Shown here: positions 33,366-43,900 of the stretch, piece by piece
Position numbering within the stretch: the first letter of the stretch is position 1
Layout of the letters: every line of letters begins with the position of its first letter
NCBI GenBank assembly: GCA_027625915.1
Contig: JANTQA010000008.1
Location: 10,851,001-10,915,000 of the forward strand
DNA length: 64,000 nucleotides
Source of the DNA: Anaeramoeba flamelloides
Lineage: Eukaryota > Metamonada > Anaeramoebidae
Direction: 5' to 3'
The notes under the pieces: generated by a model
Told to the model about the DNA's origin: nothing
Databases searched by the model: none
What the model saw: the letters and a program-made list of their open reading frames with translations, nothing else
Translations under genes and position numbers: made by a program

Positions 33366-34007
33366 CTATAATTTGAAAATATACTTATTTTTTAAAAAAC
33401 AACAAAAAAAGATTTTTGATTCAATCAAGGATCCGATTTTACTTTTTAATGGATTTTTTTTTGATTATGCTGCCACATAGAACGATTCATTAAATCATCA
33501 GCAACAATAAGAAATTTTATTCATGGTTTATAAGTCTATTGTAATATTATAAATTAATATACTTTTATTTTTTGATTAATTAAAAGAGAATTTTTTGCCA
33601 CATATTCCAAAATATTTTGTGAATTGACTATTTGTTGAAAAAAAAAAATATTTTCATAAAAATCAATTAGAAATGATATTTTTTTAGGAATTTTTAATCC
33701 ATTTTTTTTACTGGACTTTTGAGAGAAAAATTAGATTGTGAGAATTGGATTTTTATGGTGAATAAAAATACTGATAAAATAACAATTCCCTTCGGTGTTC
33801 TTTAAAGAATGATTTATTTGGTTTAAAACATCGATATTCTCTGAAAGTTTAAAGGTGATGGATAACTTGTTCAAAGATTTCTTAATAATCTAATAGATTA
33901 TAACACATGATCTAGATTGTTTTGATACTTGTTTTCTTCTTTTCATATTATATCTACTCTTCTTCTCATTTCCTTATTTTTACAAAAAAAATCCACATAG
34001 GATTAAA
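33366..34007. other. spacer
   Basis: AT-rich, no coding signal seen. Confidence 0.4.
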
Positions 34008-34578
34008 GTTAGCCCCACTTTTCAGACAAAAACTCTCACCAAAATTTAAGACACTCAAAAAAATCTCAAATTAAGGAACAAAATTCAAATTCTAGTAAAA
34101 TAATTTGTGTTAAGTAACTAGTCTCTATTATTATTTTTTTGTCCAATTTCTAAATAAGGATTCATTATCGAGAAATATGTTTAAAATTGAAAATAAACAA
34201 GGTTGTATACAGTCGGTTCCACTTTTAAGGCACAAACCGCTACAAAATTTAAGACATATAAAAAATCTAAATTAAGGGAAAAAATTCAGATTCTGGTTAA
34301 ATAAATTGTAAAAAAAAAAATACAAATTTTGGGCTTTAATTTGAGATTTTTTTGTACCTTAAATTTCGTTTAAAGTTTGTGCCTTAAAAATGGAACTGGC
34401 TGTAAATCTAACTAATTGACAAAAGAATTGCTCAATCTCTATTATTTTTTGGTAAAACAATTTAATAGAAAATAATTCCCTTAAAAAAAAAAACACCAAA
34501 AAATGTTCATTAATTTGAGATTTTTATTGTGCCTCAAATTCCGTTTGGGTTGTGTGTCTGAAAAGTGGAACTCATGGT
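34008..34578. mobile_element. about 195-bp-type MITE split by a second copy of itself and other DNA
   Basis: The outer ends (TTAGCCCCACTTTTCAGACA on the left; complement of ACTCATGGTA, i.e. CATGAGTTCCACTTTTCAGA, on the right) match the family seen whole at 47909-48103. Between them lies a complete second copy at 34210-34402, plus extra DNA. The outer copy is therefore older than the inner one. Confidence 0.65.
34210..34402. mobile_element. 193-bp TA-flanked MITE, complete, nested
   Basis: TA at 34208-34209 and 34403-34404 flank ends CAGTCGGTTCCACTTTTAAG and (complement) CAGCCAGTTCCATTTTTAAG. The inverted arms extend almost to the centre, so the whole element is a hairpin. CAGT ends plus TA are Tc1/mariner/pogo-like (family knowledge). 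Confidence 0.75.
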
Positions 34579-36499
34579 AGGGTTTAAATTTTTTTTCATC
34601 GATCGCCTCATAGAAAGAGAATTCTTGTTTTTTTTTGGCATTGGCTATTTCAATTTGAAGGTAATAACACCATTTTTTCAACAAAACCATCTATTTTAGA
34701 TTCTATTACATTTTCAAAATAGGTTTTTATTTGTTTGGTCATAATACTGATAAATTGTAATTTGTATATGGAAATTTTTACTTGATTGTCTTTTTTCAAA
34801 TTTTTCTGATCAAGCTTGGAATAAAGCATTTTATGAAGTTAAGTGTTAAGAAACTCTGTAAAAATGGTTATTCTTCAAAATCTTCTTTGTCAGATACCGT
34901 TTGATAAGAAACAGTTCGAAGTTTTATAAAAATGGAAATTGTACTTAAAATTTTTTGTAATTTATTAGAATTTATCAGTATTCAAGAATTAATTTTTGAA
35001 AACTCCTTTCCATAATGTATTAAACAAATCTCAAAAACTTTTGATTGTCCCAGACTCAAAAGTTCAAGTTTGTCAAGCAAATCTAGACATGACTTTTAGA
35101 GCTTTTGGTATGGATAGAAAAAATTATTCCTGAAGACAAATATTGAAGGAAATTGATCTATGGTAGTTAGTGAATTATTTCGTTTTAAGTACTATTTACT
35201 TTTTTTTCAGAATTGTTCTATTTTATTTTGAATCACACACTTATTTCCTTATTAATTAAGAAAAAAGGTTCTTTCTTTTTTACTATTTAGTGCAAAAAAA
35301 ATGGAACAAAATTTCTATTCTGCTTTCCAAAAACAGATTGTTTTTAAATTCTGAAAAATTTCGAATTAATGTAATACTCGAAAAATCAGCTTAAATTATT
35401 AATTTACCCTTTTATAATTAGGCCTTTGGATGATTTATTTTTAATTCCTGATTGTTATGATTATTTTTGGAAACATGAAATGAAAATATTGATCTTTTTA
35501 TTTTACAATTAATAGTTTTAAATATTTACAATCATTTGTATGACGAAAAAATACCAAGATTTTCACAAAGTAATTCAGAAATGAGTTTTTAAAGACAATT
35601 AATTTGAAATTGTTTCTTGGGCTCTTGAATAAAATTTTCAATATGACTAATTTCAATTTGAGAGTGGCTCAATTCTTGGTTAATTTTTGTAATATGAACA
35701 AAATTAAATTAAACCAAGTTCGCCATTAATTCCTTTCCAAAATTTGGTTTGAAAAGATTTGAAAGTTTAAAAGCCAAATCAAAATTTAAAAAAAAGGAGA
35801 AAAAAGACAAAGATAACTTGACTAAAATTGTTCACTGATCTTGGAGGGGTGGTACAGATATTAAAAAGTTCTTATAATTTCAATTTTAATTCGATGTGAT
35901 CAAAATAAGTAAGTTTTTTGGAGAAAAAGATTTTTAAAACATTAATTAATTACTAATCTTTTCGAAAATTGTATTTAAAGAATATACTATAACATGTGTA
36001 TTGGAATATTCTGGTAATTCTGCAATTTTTGTTTTAATTATTTGTCTGAGAAAAGAGTAAATAATTAAAAGTTATTTTTGTTTTTTTTGAAAGAAAAGTT
36101 AGAGTTAACTCTAAAACAATATTTTATAAAATTCTATCGAATGAATTTAAAAAAACACATTATTATGATGACAGTTGTTCGGAATATAGGAAAAGATATT
36201 TATTAAGATTCAAATTAAGAAGAAAATATAATAAATTGAATCTCAATATTTGACAATTCATAAATAAAAATCGTAAAATTATTAAATTATTTTTACAATC
36301 TGGAAAAACAAATATATAACTCAAGATTTTATCTATTTCCAAAAAATTTGTTTAAAAACGGGCGTACAAGAACAAACCCAAACATATTTCTTAAATTATT
36401 CTTTTTTTCATCTTTATTTTAAAAAATAATTTCATTGATAGAAATTTATTTTTTTTTGTTTTATCAAAAAATATTTATTTCTTTTAGTCTAAAATAAAA
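34579..36499. other. gene-poor spacer upstream of the linker histone
   Basis: There is no convincing gene. A short open stretch at about 35005-35134 on the plus strand (LLIVPDSKVQVCQANLDMTF, then RAFGMDRKNYS and stop) has coding-like composition but no start or splice context. The last 80 bases before 36500 are presumably the histone promoter and leader; no core element is obvious. Confidence 0.35.
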
Positions 36500-36988
36500 A
36501 TGTCCTCATCGTCAAGCTCAACACCAAGAAAAAGAAAAAGAACCCCAAAAAAAACAGTCAAAAAGAACCCACCATATCAAGAAATGGTTTATGAAGCTAT
36601 TTTAACCACAAGATCAAGAAAAGGCCTTTCCAGACAATCAATCAGTTCATTTATCAAAGAAAATTATGAAGTTAGCAAATCTCACAATGTCTATTTAAGA
36701 AATTGCTTGTACAAATTAGTTGATGAAGAGTGTTTGATCCAAGACAAACAACATTTTGTCCTTGACTCTGATGAAAGAAAACGATACAGAGTGCTGAAAA
36801 AACGAAGACTTAACAAGAAAAAAAAACCGGCTAAAAAGAAAAAAGCACCAACAAAAAGAAAAACCAAAGGAAAAGGAAAATCTAAGGGAAAAGGTAAAGG
36901 CAAAAAAACACCAACAAAAAGAAAAACAAAAGGAAAAGGAAAAGGGAAAGGAAAAGGAAAGGGTAAAGGAAAAAAGAAGAAAAATTAA
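36500..36988 (+). CDS. linker histone H1/H5-like protein
   Basis: It binds the nucleosome dyad and linker DNA through a winged-helix domain and compacts chromatin through a basic tail (family knowledge). An intronless frame of 162 residues starts at ATG 36500. Residues 1-22 are a Ser/Arg/Lys N-tail. About 23-98 is the H15 globular domain: PPYQEMVYEAILTTRSRKGL, SRQSISSFIKENYEV, NVYLRNCLYKLVDEECLIQ. From about 100 the tail is almost only Lys/Gly/Pro/Thr/Arg and holds two tandem units that begin APTKRKTKGKGK and TPTKRKTKGKGK, so it grew by local duplication. The arrangement (single globular domain plus C-tail) is canonical. It looks intact. Confidence 0.92.
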   Translation: MSSSSSSTPRKRKRTPKKTVKKNPPYQEMVYEAILTTRSRKGLSRQSISSFIKENYEVSKSHNVYLRNCLYKLVDEECLIQDKQHFVLDSDERKRYRVLKKRRLNKKKKPAKKKKAPTKRKTKGKGKSKGKGKGKKTPTKRKTKGKGKGKGKGKGKGKKKKN

Positions 36989-37345
36989 TTCATCCTTTTT
37001 GTTAAATTCAACAATTTATTCTTTTTACAATTTTACCCTAACATTTTTAATCCTATCCAACTTTTGTATTTTTCATAATAGTTGAATATTAATATATTAA
37101 TTAATAAAAAAAAATACCCCCTTGAAAAAAATTTTTATTGTTTCAAATTATTGTTTTTAATTTAAGGTTTAAAAACTGTGAAATTTGAAAAAAGGATTAT
37201 CTTGTATTGGGCCTGACAACATGTTATTTTGGTTCTTCACAAAGACCTCAGACTTTTATTAATTTTAATAGTTGCTTAATAGTGACAATTTTGTCAATTT
37301 ATTTTTTTTCTATTTTTTATTTCTTTTTTTTTCTTTTTTTTTTAG
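36989..37345. other. spacer after the histone gene
   Basis: No gene seen. It holds the histone 3' flank; no histone stem-loop is evident. Confidence 0.4.
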
Positions 37346-38712
37346 GGAGTAGCTACAACATAATACATCATAAAAATTTGAGAGAGATGACTAAGAAAGT
37401 TTTTTTTTTGGTGGAGTGTGATCATAGATTCTCTAAAAATTTTTTTAAAATAATCATTTGATATTTTATTTTTTAGAAGTGTTAAACAATAAAAAAAAAA
37501 GAGAATATATTGATAAAATAGTTTTGATTTTTTTTTTTTTGTTTATTTTATTAAAGAAAAACTTAATTCCAAAAAATTGGGCATAGCTTAAACAGTCGAA
37601 AGAATAGCAATACCATACTTTAAATTCAATTTGGAAATAATTTTGATTCAACAAACTATTTTGTTTTTTGTGTTTTTTGTTTTTGTTTTCATTTCGTTTT
37701 TTTAGTTAAGGAATCTGTTTGGTTAGATCTGAAATTTTTTAATCAATGGTTGATAGAAGGTTAATGTTGGATTTCTTAAATTGGAAAACTATATACAATT
37801 GGTCCATGGTATCTTATCATTTGATCGATCAACAATTATAGGTGTAATTTCAACAAATTTACCAATACATTTTTTGTTCTAGCTAGTTTCCTTATTTTGG
37901 ACAGAAATGTTTTGATTTTTTTTGTTTTCTATTGATTTCTTTGATTTGGATAAAAACGATTACTTATAAAAACATTAATACTCTGTAACTTTAATGTGCT
38001 TTTATATTACGTTTGGAAAAATATAATAAATTGAGCTTTTTTTTCCCTATTTTCAATTTTAGTTTTATCCAAATTTTTGGAATGAGGCTTAGTTTTTTTT
38101 TTTTTGGGAGAAGATAATTTTATATTCTTAGAATAAAACTTCTAGTTATTTCCTGGTTTAAGATTTGAGGAAATATAATCATATTCAATTTCCCCAATTC
38201 CACCAAATCCAACGATTTAAAATCTTAACCAAGTACTGTTTTGTGATAATTATTATTTTTTGAAATCCTTCTAGCGATTTAAGTCCCATTCATGTTTCCT
38301 TTTATGATTCTCCAGGTTGTATTGTTGTTGTTAATTTTAAACAAAATTCATACATCCTAAATTTCATTGATAAAAAAATATTTCTAATTTTTTTTATTGT
38401 CATGATTAAATAAATTCAAAAATGATGAAAAAAGAAAAAATGAAAAAATTCAATGCCATAATAGAATGCTGAGATAAGTACAAAAGATAAGTCATTCAAC
38501 ATTCGAAACATTATTTTAAGCAATATGAATCAACATTCTATTGTGGCAATTTCTTTGAGACTTTTCAAAAAAAAATTAAAAAATCTAATGAAGGAAGTAC
38601 TTTAAATAATAAAAATCAATGAGTTACAACCAAAGTTAAAAATGTTATTTTCTGATCCTTTTCAAAATTGCAAAAAAGTGAAAAATTTTCCTTTACCATG
38701 GCTACCCCCTTA
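37346..38712. mobile_element. second copy of the TTAA MITE, inverted and interrupted
   Basis: The ends GGGAGTAGCTAC (37345 side, flank TTTA) and GGCTACCCCC (38712 side, flank TTAA) and the body match 15617-16657 in opposite orientation (e.g. CAACATTCTATTGTGGCAATTTCTTTGAGACTTTTCAAAA). About 37500-38090 does not belong to the family. It holds a fragment related to the 58388-59690 element. Confidence 0.72.
37500..38090. mobile_element. nested fragment related to the 58388-59690 foldback element
   Basis: TTCAATTTGGAAATAATTTTGAT..ACAAACTATTTT at 37623-37664 and GATCTGAAATTTTTTAATC..TGGTTGATAGAAGGTTA..TTG, ATTTGATCGATCAACAATT further on match, inverted, 59340-59640. The exact borders are uncertain. 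Confidence 0.55.
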
Positions 38713-39699
38713 AAGTAAATTTTTTTAAAAAAAAAAACCGTTTAAATTCCAAATTAACATAAAGAAAACTTGAGGATTTGTGATTTCTTTAAAATTTAAT
38801 ACATTTACTTTACAAAAATCCTTATTTATTGTTATCAATTTTAATTTTATTAATAATTTGAGAAATTTTGAACGAGATGTTCAATGAAAGGTTTCCAAAA
38901 AATTATTTTACATTTTTTTTTTTGAAATTTATAATTTTTCCAGGGTTTCTTTTATGAATCTCAACACTAATCGGTAGTTTATTATTAGTACTATTTCTCA
39001 ATAATCTTAGTTTGGTTGATACTTTTAAAAATAAAGTGAATTTTTAATTTTTGTTAGGCACCTTTGAGTGAAATAGAGTTTATATATATTTGCACTCCAG
39101 TACAGTTAATCATTAAAGTTTTTTAATAATCTGGATTTATATTATTAAATACAAACATTTTAAAGAATTAAAAAAAATATAACCCTTAGTAAAAAAAAAA
39201 TTGACAAAATATTCAAAATTAAAATTATAGATTTTTTATGACTAAACTTTCAGTTAAAAAAAGGCTACCAATTAGATTTTTTTCCTAATAATTAAATTGA
39301 TTTTAAAAGACATAATATAGTATCAATTTTCTTAATTTTTATTATTACATTCCAATTTTTTTCTTACAAAATGGACTTTCTACAAAAAATAATTGCACCG
39401 AAAAAGAAAAAAAAAAGAGAAAAAATAATTAGAAAAAAGAAAAATTTGAAAGAAAAAGATAAAAAAATTGAAAATATTTGAAAAAAATGATTTTCATTTA
39501 AAAATTTGAAAATATTTTTTGATAAGAATACTGAAAAAAAAACCATAACAACCCCCAATGTTATGAAAAAGTGATTAAACAGTTTTGAAAAATAGTTTAT
39601 TATATTTTTCCCTTTTATAAGATTATAATTCTGATTCTTAAATAAAAATTAAACATAAAAAAATCAAAAAAAAAATTTAAGGGATCAGTAATCTACCAC
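38713..39699. other. spacer
   Basis: AT-rich, with A/T homopolymers near 39390-39560. No gene is called. Confidence 0.4.
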
Positions 39700-40800
39700 A
39701 ACAAAGCAAAATAATAAAATATGTTATTAATTGTATTCTCCACTTACAAATTATGTGTATGCCAAGTGTCAAAAAATTCTGATCAACTAAGAAACATCAA
39801 AAAGAAAATTAGCATAGTGAGATCAAAATTTTTTTTTTCCATTTTTTCCGAAAAAGAAAACCATTAAATTCATTTTATTTCTCACAATTTCAAACAATTA
39901 TTTGCCACGTTTATTATCATTTTGATCATTATTATATAATAAGAGGTCTTAGTTACCAGTTATATTAATATAAAAGGATTTTTTATCTTTTTTTGAGATA
40001 AAACCCACCGTTAACCAAAAAATTGAAAAATTAAACAGATAGAAAAATCATAGTATTTTTACAAGAAGGATATTTCTAATAATTAAAGTTTTAAAGTCAT
40101 TTAAAAATATTTATACATAAATTTTCTTTTTGTTTAAAGATGAAATTCAATTTTTCAAAAAAAAAATTCTTGAAGATATTAGGGAATTGGTTAATTTTAT
40201 CCACAAAATTCAAAATCATTTTTTTTTCTGACAAAAAATAATTTGAATTGTTATTAGGTTTATTGTGAATAAGATCAAACAATTTGTTAAAAAAATATGT
40301 AATTTTTTTTTCATTTTTTGAATATCCGAAAACAACTCTTTTTAAACATTAAAAAAAATTTTTTTTTTGCTTAATAGATCTTAATATACTTTCTAAACTT
40401 TTTCTCGGCTTCAAACAAATATATGTTTCTCGAATCACCTATACCACGATTAGTTTTATTGGCTAAGATTTGAATTGAAATATTAATTATTAAAAATAAT
40501 TACAAAATAAAAAATTTTCAATCAAAATCAATACTTTCCAACATAAAACTAAAAATATATTTCACCATTTTCAAGAATGAACTTAATTGTTAAATAAAAT
40601 AATAGGTAACCTTTTTTTCGTTTTATGTTAGAAACATGTATTTTTTGGATTTCAAAAAGAGACTCAAATCAATAAATTTCTTAAATGAGGTTAACTCATC
40701 CATTTCATAAGTCGAAACTCAAATTAGAAAAAAAAAGAATTTTTTCAAGATCTTGACAAGATTTCATTTTATTTTTAAAAAATAATACTTCCTTAACGTA
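39700..40800. repeat. duplicated tract, copy 2
   Basis: It is collinear with 30715-32235. The minus-strand donor (ATTT|GTAAGT at about 39750) and acceptor (CTTAG near 40462) are present, and the frame after the acceptor is open for a similar length (NKTNRGIGDS...KKFRK). The donor equivalent to GTAAGA upstream of that acceptor in copy 1 has changed here. This argues that at least this copy is decayed or spliced differently. Confidence 0.45.
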
Positions 40801-40900
40801 AAAAAACAAAAAAAATGTGGGTTTATTAAAAAGAAAAAGGAAAAAGGAAAATAAAAGTATCAAAAAATGCAAAAATGATAAAAATAAAAAGAAAAAAAAA

Positions 40901-43900
40901 TTAATCTTTTTCTTTCCTGGTTGGAGAATTTGTTCTACTAGTTTTGGTGGAATGTATTGCTTTCAAATTTAAAAATTTTAATTGGTCCCAATTGACTGTA
41001 GAAAAATCTTCAAAATTTTTAGAATTAGTAAGGAAAAGAGACTCATCGATATTTTCAACTCTCATATCATCAAAAATGTCTTGGTCAATTTCATGTTCAA
41101 GCAGGTTTGAATATCTAGTTGAATCGAAATATTTGACATCTATTTCGCTCTGGATTCTAGGTTTCCATGGGGGGCTTTCAGTTTTGAAAAAATTGTCCCA
41201 ATCGATCCCTTCAAAGAAAGGGTGTCTTTTTATTTCATCTGCACCTTTCGAACCAAGCCTTTCATTTGGATCGTCAACCAACAACAAGGAGATTAAATCC
41301 ACAAATTCATCTGACATGAAGCCTTCAAAGTAAATATTTAAATCTACAATATTATTAAAAATATCTTCAATTGTTTCGTCAACAAATGGCGGATAGCCAC
41401 AGACTAATTCATAAGCAATGACCCCAAAGGCCCACCAATCGATGGCAAAAGAATGCCCAAACTTACCTAAAAGTACCTCAGGTGCCAAATAATTTGGCGT
41501 GCCCACAAGATTTGTTCTATTGTTTTTGGCAATGGACATTGATTCTAAATTTGATGATTGCTTTCCTTTTAAATTTTTATGAGATTGATCAATAACATTC
41601 CTTTTTTCTCTTGAATTTTGATCATTTTTAGAATTTTCTTTATCATCCCCATTCCCATTTTCGTTCTCTTTTTCATTTCCATTCTCATTTTCATCCCCAT
41701 TTTCATTTCCATTCTCATCCTCATTATTAGTAATATTTAGAGAATAATTATTAATATTGTCACACGATAAACAAGTTAAATTCAAAGATTCAAAATTATT
41801 TGATACATCTTTAATATTATTTATAGAGGAATAATGCTTTGAATCATATTTAGAAAAAGACTCTGAAAAAAACGAGGAAGAAAAAGAATTTGATTTCGAA
41901 TCCGCCTTCTCACCACTTTCATCACTTTCATTTGACTCTGTTGAAGAATTTTGAAAGTTTACTTGTAATTGGAAATCCTCCTCCGGATTATATTTGTGTG
42001 TAATATATTCCGATTTTGAACGAAAGAAGTCTTTCGTTTGAGGCCGAGGTGTTTGGATATTTCTTCTTCTTCTCTTCTTTTTTTTATCAAGCTTTCTTCT
42101 AAATTTTTGTTTTTGTTGTTGCCGCTGTATTTGTCTTTCTCGCTTGTCATCTCTGCCATCAGCTCTTCTAATCAACCCAATTTTTGATAAACCAAAATCT
42201 GTCAATTTTAATCTTCCATTTTTATCAATTAATAAATTATCTGGCTTTAAATCTCTATGAATAATTCCCTATTTAATTATTTTTTTTTATTGCAATAAAA
42301 AAAAAAATTATTTTTAATTAATGTTGAATTATAATTAAATTAATTTTGTTTTTAATTTTCATTAAAGTTGTTAGAAACAATCAATGGATTTAATTTCAAA
42401 TACACGTATAATAATTAAAATTATATTTATAAAAGAAACACTAGAGCAAAAAAAATATCGGGGATATAAATCTCATAAATTATTGTTTTTCAAAAAAAAA
42501 AATGTTTTGTATTATTAAAGTATACGTTTACTAAAAAGATTTGTTAAACAAGTTGCGATCGTTTAGTCCAGTTTCATATTTTTATTACAAAGTTTGACTT
42601 TCATTATTAAATAATTTTCCACATTTCTTTATAAATAGTTTTTAAATTATTTTGAATTTTTTTTGTTACTTTCAGTAAAAGTAACTTTATTTTTATTTAT
42701 TTGTTTTTTTTTTTTTTTATTATTATTATTGAAGAGAGGTAATTCAACAAAATTATCTCTTGTTTGTGTTTTTTTTTTTTTTTTTATTTTTGAAATAAAC
42801 CGAAAATATATTTAATTTTCTGTTTATTTCTCAAATTAAAAAAAAAAACCATCGTTAGGTTTTCCAGAATTTAAAAAAATTGAGTTAAATCTTTGATTTT
42901 GCCCTATTCTTTTGAATTCTGGAAAACTGCCGTTAGCTTTTTTTTAATTTGAGAAATAAGAAGAAAATTTCAAAAATTTTCTTTTAATTTCTAAAATTAA
43001 AAAAAAGCTAGGCACTTTACGGCACTCTACGGTACTTGAAGACACTTTTTGTTAGGTTTTGTTGAATTTGAGGAATTATCTGAAAATTTAAGAAAATTTT
43101 ATTTATTTATTATTTATTTAGAGAAAGGAGCAATTAAGAAAAATTATCAAATAAAAAAGAGAAGAAGAAAAATAATTAAAATATAGATATAAAAAATAAA
43201 TTTATCATTTTCATGACCAAATAGAAACTATCCACTGTCGTTAGGGTTTCCCGGATTTGAAAGAATTGAGTAAAATCATAGATTTTACTAAATTCTTTCT
43301 AATTATGGAAAACATAGAAACGTCCCCAGAATACACAGGGGATGCAAAAACCCGATAGAAAGATTATCGATTATAGATAAAAATCCCACAATCCGTGATT
43401 AATGATTGGTATTGCATGACTCCGAAGAGTGGGGCACTGGGTGCCTGAATTTATATATTTTTTACTATTTTAAAGATTTTTTGTTTTCACTTTATTTTTA
43501 TTATTTTTTCTTTATTACCTTAAGTTTTCTAACCATAAGAGCTTTGAAAATTTAAGAAAATTTCGGTTTATTCCAAAAAGTAAAAAAAAAACGCCGTTAG
43601 CTTTTCTTGAGTTTTCTGTTTATTTGAAAAACCAATAGAGTTTTATAGAGGTTTTCTAGACTTTGGAAAATTATAATTTTTTATTCTTTTTTTTTTTTTT
43701 TTTTGATGATTGAATAGTGTTTTGAACAAAATTAATTTAATAATAATCATTCTAATAAGTGGGCAAGTTATAATTTTAAAAGTTTTATTGTTAAAAAAAA
43801 GAAATTACACAACTATTTTCCTAATATTAACAATTAAAAATCTTGTCAGATATTTTGTTCTTGTCAGGGATTTTTTTCACTACTATAATCGTATTATTAA

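Noticed and set aside
43320-43450. GC-richer patch considered as an RNA gene
   Set aside because: It ends in the GCAC/GTGCC units of the palindromic repeat family and does not fold into a known RNA by eye.
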